NCBI GenBank assembly: GCA_002299125.1 | Contig: DBNU01000203.1 | Coordinates: forward strand, 1 to 22,294 | DNA: 22,294 bases | Reading direction: 5' to 3' | Origin: Proteobacteria bacterium UBA664 | Lineage (GTDB): Bacteria > Pseudomonadota > Gammaproteobacteria > UBA7966 | Shown: one piece after another, positions 8,463 to 13,376 of the stretch | Layout: each line of letters opens with the position of its first letter | How positions within the stretch are numbered: position 1 is the stretch's first letter | The notes under the pieces: model-generated | Told to the model about the DNA's origin: nothing | The model's database searches: none | Seen by the model: only the letters and a program-made list of their open reading frames with translations | Program-made: the position numbers and the translations under genes

Positions 8463-8943
8463 GTGGTGGGTCCGGTAGTCGCACCAGCGTGGCCCGGACC
8501 AGCCGATCAGCCGCTTCAAGCGCCAGTGCGGCCGTCCGCGGGTCGTCGGGTCGGGCGAAGCCGGCGTGAACGAGTTCGCGTCCGTTGCCGGCACTGAACC
8601 AGGTATCGGCGCACAGGGCTTCCAGATGGGCAAGCCATGCGTCGCCGGTGATGGCCGCGACCTGCTCGCGCGGGTGATGCAGCAGCAGCAGTTGTCGGAT
8701 GAGGACCATGGCTTCACGGGTGGCCTGTTCCGGCGTGGCATTCACCAGCGAGGCGAGCCGGTCGAGTTCCTTCTGTAGCGAGCGCCGCCAGCGGAGTCGG
8801 CGGACACGCCTGGCGAACCAGAGCAGGCAGACCAGAAGACCGAAGCCCACGGCAAGCGACAACAACCACTCGACGGCTGTGGGCCCGGGCCACGGCAACT
8901 CCGCCGGGGCATGCAATGGTCGCAGTGGCAAGGCGTCGGGCAT
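8455..8943 (-). CDS. DUF4381 family small membrane protein
   Basis: The 162-residue protein has a proline-rich N-terminus (LPLRPLHAPAELPWPGP), one membrane helix at about residues 25-45, then a basic cytoplasmic segment (ARRVRRLRWRRSLQKELDRL) and a helical C-terminal domain. Size, topology and position between a DUF58 gene and batA match the DUF4381 family of MoxR/Bat operons. Its function is unknown; it is presumed to be an accessory subunit linking the VWA proteins to the rest of the complex. ATG 8943 is one base after the DUF58 stop codon. The frame is open much further upstream, but that part is antiparallel noise inside DUF58. Confidence 0.78.
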   Translation of the reverse strand: MPDALPLRPLHAPAELPWPGPTAVEWLLSLAVGFGLLVCLLWFARRVRRLRWRRSLQKELDRLASLVNATPEQATREAMVLIRQLLLLHHPREQVAAITGDAWLAHLEALCADTWFSAGNGRELVHAGFARPDDPRTAALALEAADRLVRATLVRLPDPPRA

Positions 8944-8944
8944 G

Positions 8945-9898
8945 TCAGCGATTCCCGCTGCGCTCTGCCGCGCCCAGCAGACGCGCCGCGACCGCGGCCG
9001 GCGATTCGGTGGTGCGGGCAAGGCAATGGTGCCCCCCGGTACGTGTGGCGATCCCTGCCAGCCGCTCGGCGAGTCGCGCCGGTGTGTCAGCCCGCCCGGA
9101 CATCGTGCGTGCGTCATAACGTACTGGTTGACCGCCATCGTCGATTGCCCAGGCACCGTTGAGTGCCGGGGGTGCCTCTTCAAAGGGGTCGATGACTTGC
9201 AGCATGGCAAGCCGGTGGCGGCGGCCAAGGGTACTGAGTTCGGTGAACGCGACCTCGTCGAAGGCAAGGAAATCACTCAGTACGTAAAGCTGCGTGCGCG
9301 ACCCTGCCGCCGCGAGCAGAGCGGATGCCGTCGCCCGGATCCGCCCGGTTGGTACAAGCGCGACGTTGTCCTCTGCCTTGAGTCCGGCGCGAGCAAGCAG
9401 CCCCAAGGCCGCCAGGAGGGCCGGACGTCCGCGGCGTGGAGGCAGCGCGGTGATTCCCCTCGGGCTCCAAGTCAGGCAGCCGATCCGATCCCCGGCGGCC
9501 ATTGCCGACCAGCCAAGGAGGGCGGCTACATGCGCGGCGTGCACGCTCTTGAACGCTGCACGGGTGCCGAAGTGCATTGTTGGCCTCAGGTCCACGCACA
9601 GCCACACCGGTTGCTCCCGCTCTTCCTCGAACAGCTTGGTGTGGGTGCGGGCACTGCGTGCCGTGACCCGCCAGTCGATGCTGCGCGCGTCGTCCCCTAC
9701 CTGATAGGGTCGCGACTCGGCATAGGTCAGGCCACGGGCGCGCAGTCGCTGGCTTCGCCGTTCACCCAGTTCGCGTACCCCGGCCCGGCGCTGGGCGAGT
9801 TGCACTCCCGATCCCTCCAGGGCGAGCAGATCGTGGAGTAGCACGCGGGCAACGCCGGTGTTCTGCGGCGGCCAACGGGAGGCCGGGGAGGTCGTCAC
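8945..9898 (-). CDS. DUF58 domain protein of the MoxR/Bat operon
   Basis: DUF58 proteins are standard partners of MoxR ATPases and contain a degenerate VWA-like fold. The 317-residue product carries the family hallmark region SRPYQVGDDARSIDWRVTAR at about residues 62-81 (the DUF58 GDDxRxIDW motif), followed by LFEEEREQPVWLCVDLRPTM, which corresponds to the VWA first strand. No membrane helix is evident, so it is probably cytoplasmic or peripheral. The start is GTG 9898 with only a weak ribosome site (GGACGGA) upstream. It lies 18 nt after moxR and 1 nt before DUF4381, indicating one transcript. Confidence 0.88.
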   Translation of the reverse strand: MTTSPASRWPPQNTGVARVLLHDLLALEGSGVQLAQRRAGVRELGERRSQRLRARGLTYAESRPYQVGDDARSIDWRVTARSARTHTKLFEEEREQPVWLCVDLRPTMHFGTRAAFKSVHAAHVAALLGWSAMAAGDRIGCLTWSPRGITALPPRRGRPALLAALGLLARAGLKAEDNVALVPTGRIRATASALLAAAGSRTQLYVLSDFLAFDEVAFTELSTLGRRHRLAMLQVIDPFEEAPPALNGAWAIDDGGQPVRYDARTMSGRADTPARLAERLAGIATRTGGHHCLARTTESPAAVAARLLGAAERSGNR

Positions 9899-9916
9899 GC
9901 TGCAAATCCGTCCGTG

Positions 9917-10888
9917 TCAGGGCGCGGCCACGCGCTCGAGCAGAAGGCTCACGCAACGAGCGCCATTCATGCCACTGGCGGCGGCCTCATAGCTGACGAG
10001 CAGGCGATGACGCAGAACATCGACCGCGACCGCCTGCACATCTCCGGGCTCCACATAATCCCTGCCACAGAGCAGCGCATGTGCGCGGGCCGCGCGGTCG
10101 AGTGCGAGACTGGCGCGGGGGCTGGCACCAAACAGCACGGCCTCACCCACCTCGGCGTGGTAGGGGGCTGCCTTGCGAGTCGCCACCACCAGTTCGAGCA
10201 GGTAGTCGCTCACCGCCTCCGCCATGTGCATGCGCAGGGCCTGACTACGCAGGGTCCGAATGCATTCACGGCCCATGAGCACATAGCTCGGCAGGCGCCC
10301 CTCCGCCAGCGCCAAGGCTTCGGCACGTGCCAGTTTCAGGATGGCACGCTCGGTGTCAAGGTCGGGGTAGTCCACGTGCACATGCATCAGGAAACGATCG
10401 AGTTGCGCCTCCGGAAGCGGGTAAGTGCCCTCGTGTTCCAGCGGATTCTGGGTCGCCATCACCAGGAAGATGTCGGGCAGGGGGTAGGTCGTTCGACCGA
10501 CCGTGATCTGCCGCTCCGCCATGGCCTCGAGCAGGGCTGCCTGCACCTTGGCCGGGGCGCGATTGATCTCGTCTGCCAGCACGAGGTTGTGGAACAGCGG
10601 GCCGGGCTGAAACTGGAAGCTGCCATCCTGAGGACGGTAGATATCGGTGCCAGTCAGATCGGCTGGAAGCAGGTCCGGGGTGAACTGTATGCGCTGGAAA
10701 TCCGCCTCGATATGTTCACTCAGGGCCCGAACCGAGCGCGTCTTGGCGAGCCCCGGGGCTCCCTCAACCAGTAGGTGGCCGTCGGCGAGCAGCGCGATGA
10801 GCAGGCGATCGACGAGCAAGGTCTGACCAAGGACCGCTCCGTTGAGTGAGCGCCGTAGCTCCTGTAGTGCCTCGAGCGGATTCGACAC
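9917..10888 (-). CDS. moxR: MoxR-family AAA+ ATPase
   Basis: MoxR proteins are AAA+ ATPases that act as chaperones or metal-insertion motors together with VWA partner proteins. The 323-residue product has Walker A GAPGLAKT at 43-50, Walker B LVLADE with Asp106-Glu107, the sensor-1 region MATQNP, and the family signature EGTYPLPEAQLDRF. A C-terminal lid domain containing GASPRAS and VEPGDVQ follows. The start is GTG 10888, with GAGAGG about 8 nt upstream on the minus strand. It is the first gene of the six-gene operon ending at batD. The promoter should lie in the long gap 10889-11470, but I could not identify it with confidence. Confidence 0.93.
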   Translation of the reverse strand: MSNPLEALQELRRSLNGAVLGQTLLVDRLLIALLADGHLLVEGAPGLAKTRSVRALSEHIEADFQRIQFTPDLLPADLTGTDIYRPQDGSFQFQPGPLFHNLVLADEINRAPAKVQAALLEAMAERQITVGRTTYPLPDIFLVMATQNPLEHEGTYPLPEAQLDRFLMHVHVDYPDLDTERAILKLARAEALALAEGRLPSYVLMGRECIRTLRSQALRMHMAEAVSDYLLELVVATRKAAPYHAEVGEAVLFGASPRASLALDRAARAHALLCGRDYVEPGDVQAVAVDVLRHRLLVSYEAAASGMNGARCVSLLLERVAAP

Positions 10889-11470
10889 CGAGAAGACCTC
10901 TCAGATTGGCTGGGACCCGTGAGTCCATGGCAGACGCACAGGGTTCCGGGTGCCGGCCCGCGGGACCATGCCGACGCGATGGGCCGGGTTCGCGCGGCCG
11001 CCCGGGAGCAAATCCCGGGGTTGGCTGAAATCATTCCCGAGCATAAGGCCCGCTACCTGTCAGCAACACAAGCTGCCGGCGCGACGGCCCTCAGACGCCC
11101 AGATCCTGCGCTCTCGCAACCCATCGAGTGTCGCAGGTGCAGACCTGGCTTCCCCGTCTTCCGGACGATTGGGCCGAGGGCCTGAAAGTCGCGGCGTAAC
11201 CTCCGGTGGCACAGCCTGATGGCTAGGCTTCGCCCCGAATGCCGCGCGTCGGGGGCTGACCAAGCCCGGGGTTGCGGCTCGGGGTGCTGCCGTTCATCGC
11301 TGTCAAACGAGAACCCCGTCACACAACTGAGATCGCAGCCGCAGCGGCTATGTGGTGCCCGTCACAGTTCCAGTGATCAAGCGTGGTGGCGGGGTCACGC
11401 CCATGGGAGTCTTTCCTCGACGAGTTCGGGGGGGTGTCGCACCTGAGACTCGGAGACTGAGGCAGGCAGT
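10889..11470. other. Long non-coding divergent region upstream of moxR
   Basis: About 580 bp with no recognisable protein in any frame. Only short uncharacterised reading frames with arginine-rich shadow composition are present. It must hold the moxR operon promoter on the minus strand. One strong hairpin (11001-11019) and several G/C-rich runs are visible, including seven consecutive G near 11428-11434. I cannot assign a function. Confidence 0.6.
11001..11019. other. Perfect hairpin in the moxR upstream region
   Basis: CCCGGGA (11001-11007) pairs with TCCCGGG (11013-11019) around GCAAA. It lies 113 nt upstream of the moxR start codon. It could be an operator, a leader hairpin of the moxR transcript, or a terminator lacking a T-tract. 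Confidence 0.4.
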
Positions 11471-11536
11471 TTTGTAACACTTGTTCACAATGTTTGTGAT
11501 GACGTCAATCAATCGTCACAATGCTGTAACAAGGGC
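11471..11536 (+). promoter_or_regulatory. AT-rich promoter/operator island of the VPLPA-CTERM gene
   Basis: A sharp AT-rich island in GC-rich DNA. It contains TCACAATG twice as a direct repeat (11486-11493 and 11517-11524, 31 bp apart, about three helical turns). The first copy forms the perfect inverted repeat TCACAA-TGT-TTGTGA (11486-11500). Between the copies is the 8-bp palindrome TGACGTCA (11501-11508). TGTAACA occurs twice (11474-11480 and 11526-11532). A weak -35/-10 pair, TTGTAA (11473-11478) and TGTGAT (11496-11501), has a 17-bp spacer. It reads as a regulated promoter driving the riboswitch leader downstream. The regulator is unknown; a CRP-like dimer would need a different half-site spacing. 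Confidence 0.55.
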
Positions 11537-11692
11537 ATGGTAACTTCTCCCCACTCCCCCATCGCCTCGCCGATGTGGCGGAAGAGGCTCCGGATGCCTC
11601 AGGGCGCTCGGGGCAGGCGGCAGGGGTGGGAGGCGTCCTCGCTACGGCATCGCTACCCGCGTGTTCACGTTCGAAGCTTGAGTCTTATTACA

Positions 11693-11782
11693 CCTCGAGA
11701 AATGCCAAACCCGTCGCGAGGCGGGGGCGGAAAGCCAACGGATCTCAGCCACTGCGTTGAGATGGCTGGGTTACCTCCGAGG
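11693..11782 (+). ncRNA. Cyclic-di-GMP class I riboswitch (GEMM-I) aptamer
   Basis: The stretch keeps the GEMM-I core in order. CAAACC starts at 11706. A stem CCCGTC/GGCGGG (11710-11715, 11720-11725) is capped by the GNRA tetraloop GCGA. The core GGCGGAAAGCC (11726-11736) corresponds to GACGCAAAGCC of the Vibrio Vc2 aptamer. A second arm is AGCC/GGCT (11733-11736, 11764-11767) with ATCTCA/TGAGAT (11742-11747, 11758-11763). The hallmark 3' strand GGGTTACC is at 11768-11775. The outer stem is CCTCG (11693-11697) with CGAGG (11778-11782). The base aligned with ligand-contacting G20 is G11704, which favours c-di-GMP over the A20 cGAMP variant. The Vc2 G21-C46 pair appears as C11705-G11730, a compensated swap. 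Assignment is from remembered consensus, not a covariance search. Confidence 0.87.
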
Positions 11783-11790
11783 GACTGTCA

Positions 11791-11817
11791 GGCAGACGGG
11801 AAGCCCTTTCCGCTGCC
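11791..11817 (+). promoter_or_regulatory. Expression-platform hairpin of the riboswitch leader
   Basis: GGCAG (11791-11795) and CGGGAA (11797-11802) pair with TTTCCG (11807-11812) and CTGCC (11813-11817) around the loop GCCC, with a single bulged A at 11796. It follows the aptamer by 8 nt and precedes the GGAGG ribosome site (11833-11837). Only TTT follows, so it is a poor intrinsic terminator. It more likely organises the ribosome-binding region. Confidence 0.5.
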
Positions 11818-11832
11818 GACTGTTTCGCCACT

Positions 11833-11837
11833 GGAGG
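11833..11837 (+). promoter_or_regulatory. Ribosome binding site of the VPLPA-CTERM gene, possible riboswitch target
   Basis: GGAGG lies 5 nt before ATG 11843 and fixes that start. The hexamer GGAGGT (11833-11838) is perfectly complementary to ACCTCC (11773-11778), which lies in the conserved 3' strand of the aptamer. Confidence 0.7.
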
Positions 11838-11842
11838 TTCCC

Positions 11843-12562
11843 ATGACTTCGCGCAACATTTCTCTCTCCGACGGCGGTCCGTTCTGGGGCAAGGTTTCCA
11901 CCGGTACGCTCTGGGGCAGGTTGGCTGCCGGAGCCATCGTTGGCACGTTTGCTTGTGGGGCGCAGGCCGCGCCGGTCACTATCAGCAACATCAATTCCAG
12001 CGAACCGAATCTCTTCACCGGGGCGACGCTGAATGCCGCGGGCAATCAGGTGATCATCGAGTTCACCGATTTCTCGGCCAGCGCACCGCAGGTGGTGGGG
12101 CCGGTCGCAATACCCTTCGTTTCTGCATTCGACACCATCTCGTTTCGTTTGACGGCAGCAGAGGGTTGGTTTTTTACCAGCCTGGACTACATCGAGGGGC
12201 TTCAGGGCACGGCCACGAACGGCGGTTTTGCATTTGGAACCGGCAGCTTCACGTACAACGGGACATCTGTGACGCTCGGCACCTTCCCCGTGTTCTCCAA
12301 CGGCGGAAGCGGTGTTTCGGTCGGGAGTCTGTTCACCAGCCCGACTATCCAGCTCGGTCCGCAGTTCACCACCCTCGATATCACGATCACCAATTCGCTT
12401 TTCGCTGGTGCACTGGGTGCGAACGCCACCGCCACGATCGCCAAGACGTCTGCCCTGCTCAATATCCAGACCCAGTTCATTCCGGTGCCGGCGGCTGCCT
12501 GGTTGTTCGCGTCGGCCATGGTGGGACTGGTCACAATTGGGCGTCGCGGTAGTTTCGCCTGA
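11843..12562 (+). CDS. Secreted VPLPA-CTERM sorting-domain protein
   Basis: The 239-residue product is exported and probably processed by an exosortase. A long signal peptide has a hydrophobic core at about 27-37 and a likely cut in AQA|APV after residue 42. The mature part is rich in Thr, Ser, Gly and Phe and looks beta-structured; I recognise no enzyme motif. The C-terminus has the VPLPA-CTERM tripartite signal: VPAAAWLF from about residue 215, a hydrophobic helix ASAMVGLVTIG, and a basic RR end. Such proteins are commonly linked to exopolysaccharide or matrix production. ATG 11843 is chosen because of GGAGG upstream; the frame is open to 11537, but that segment overlaps the riboswitch. No exosortase gene is in this window. 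Expression is probably controlled by c-di-GMP through the leader. Confidence 0.88.
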   Translation: MTSRNISLSDGGPFWGKVSTGTLWGRLAAGAIVGTFACGAQAAPVTISNINSSEPNLFTGATLNAAGNQVIIEFTDFSASAPQVVGPVAIPFVSAFDTISFRLTAAEGWFFTSLDYIEGLQGTATNGGFAFGTGSFTYNGTSVTLGTFPVFSNGGSGVSVGSLFTSPTIQLGPQFTTLDITITNSLFAGALGANATATIAKTSALLNIQTQFIPVPAAAWLFASAMVGLVTIGRRGSFA

Positions 12563-12567
12563 GGTTT

Positions 12568-12649
12568 GAGAAGCGGCCGCCAGTGCGGCTCGCATTTGGG
12601 TCCACGTTGTTTTGTAGCTGTGCGTTGTACGAGCCGGTGCATGCTTCTC
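12568..12649 (+). terminator. Nested inverted repeats after the VPLPA-CTERM gene
   Basis: A small hairpin, GCCGC/GCGGC around CAGT (12576-12589), lies 13 nt after the stop codon. GAGAAGC (12568-12574) could also pair with GCTTCTC (12643-12649) to enclose it. There is no strong T-tract, so termination is only suggested. Confidence 0.35.
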
Positions 12650-12675
12650 GGGGCATTTGCCGGTTAGTCGAGAAG

Positions 12676-12854
12676 GGGTCTCCTGGCCGGGTGCAGCGAT
12701 CATCTCCCCGCTGCACGCCGGAGGCACGATAGCGGTACTGCCACTACCGATATCTGAGGCCCTGCGGTAAGGCATGTCAGGCAGAGCGCAAGCTGCTTGG
12801 CGTGTGCGATGAACCGGCCGGGTGAGGCCTGCCACGCCTCCCCCGGTCCCGTTC
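12676..12854 (+). repeat. Structured direct repeat, copy 1
   Basis: A 179-bp element repeated at 12963-13139. Apart from one variable stretch with a 2-nt length difference (12795-12808), about ten substitutions separate the copies. It folds as plus-strand RNA into four stems. A: CCGG+GTGCAGCG with CGCTGCAC+CCGG, 12687-12721. B: GATAGCGGTA with TACCGATATC around CTGCCAC, 12728-12754. C: GCATGT with a wobble-rich partner GTGTGC, 12772-12807. D: CCGGG+GAGGC with GCCTC+CCCGG around CTGCCAC, 12818-12846. GAAC/GTTC brackets D. No family recognised. Frames across it change between the copies, so it is probably non-coding. Confidence 0.8.
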
Positions 12855-12876
12855 AAAGGTTGTCTGAAGGTTTCCT

Positions 12877-12910
12877 GCGGTCGCGCTGGATTTTTCTTCC
12901 GCGGTCGCGC
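12877..12910. repeat. Short direct repeat flanking a T-run between the structured repeats
   Basis: GCGGTCGCGC occurs at 12877-12886 and again at 12901-12910, on either side of TGGA and TTTTTCTT. It lies in the 108-bp spacer between the two structured repeats. The T-run could end a transcript of copy 1, but no stem directly precedes it. Confidence 0.5.
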
Positions 12911-12962
12911 GGTTCTCTCGCTCAAGGTGATGCCGGACGGCGTACCTCGGCGGGTGGAGCAA

Positions 12963-13139
12963 GGGCCTCCTGGCCGGGTGCAGCGATCATCTCCCCGCTG
13001 CGCGCCGGATGCACGATGTCGGTACTGCCACTACCGGTATCTGAGGCCCTGCGGTAAGGCACGTCAGGCAGAGCGCAAGCTGTCCGACGTGCGGTGAACC
13101 GGCCGGGTGAGGCCTGCCACGTCTCCCCCGGCCCTGTTC
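12963..13139 (+). repeat. Structured direct repeat, copy 2
   Basis: A 177-bp second copy with the same four predicted stems: A 12974-13008, B 13015-13041, C 13059-13092 and D 13103-13131. Differences from copy 1 mostly keep pairing. In A, an A-to-G change turns a T-A pair into T-G. In B, three changes leave ten consecutive pairs, including two G-T wobbles and the repair of a mismatch in copy 1. In C, GCACGTC/GACGTGC is fully Watson-Crick where copy 1 uses wobbles. In D, GCCTC becomes GTCTC, a wobble. Both CTGCCAC loops are unchanged. The wobble direction favours plus-strand RNA. Confidence 0.8.
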
Positions 13140-13179
13140 CCTGGCTGGAACCCGCTGTCTTCCCTCTGCGCATCTCCCG

Positions 13180-13185
13180 GATAAT
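13180..13185 (+). promoter_or_regulatory. Possible -10 element upstream of ygiQ
   Basis: GATAAT matches the -10 consensus at five of six bases. No convincing -35 is present. If used, transcription would begin after both structured repeats and leave a ygiQ leader of about 185 nt. Confidence 0.25.
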
Positions 13186-13376
13186 CTTTGCAGCCAGTGC
13201 CTGGTGCTCACCCAGAACGGGGTGTTCGCTTGGGTAGGCTCGCTGCATCAGCCTGCAATACCCACCAGGCCAGAGCACCGGGATCCGCCCGTCCCATGCC
13301 GATGAAGGGCTGTAAGGCACAGAAGTCGCCGTTGCACTGGCCCCGTGCGGTTCCGCAATGGCGTAGAGTCACCCGC

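Noticed and set aside
11486..11524. CRP-type binding site
   Set aside because: The TGTGA and TCACA half-sites are not at the 6-bp spacing required, so a CRP site is not supported.
11537..11842. Upstream in-frame extension of the VPLPA-CTERM gene
   Set aside because: It would translate through the riboswitch aptamer and place about 100 residues before the signal peptide. GGAGG and ATG 11843 fit better.
11771..12925. Long 384-codon minus-strand reading frame
   Set aside because: It is antisense to the VPLPA-CTERM gene and runs into the structured repeat. Composition is typical of a shadow frame in GC-rich DNA and no family is recognised.
12676..13139. CRISPR array
   Set aside because: Only two long units with a 108-bp spacer and no cas genes; unit length far exceeds CRISPR repeats.
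12676..13320. Possible transposase remnant read from the minus strand of the repeats (shared words like GEMIAAPGQE)
   Set aside because: The shared words follow from the DNA repeat itself. Copy differences are not frame-preserving, and no transposase motif or terminal inverted repeat is seen.
13188..13376. Upstream extension of ygiQ
   Set aside because: No family-like residues before RDLFSW; homologs start near ATG 13377.
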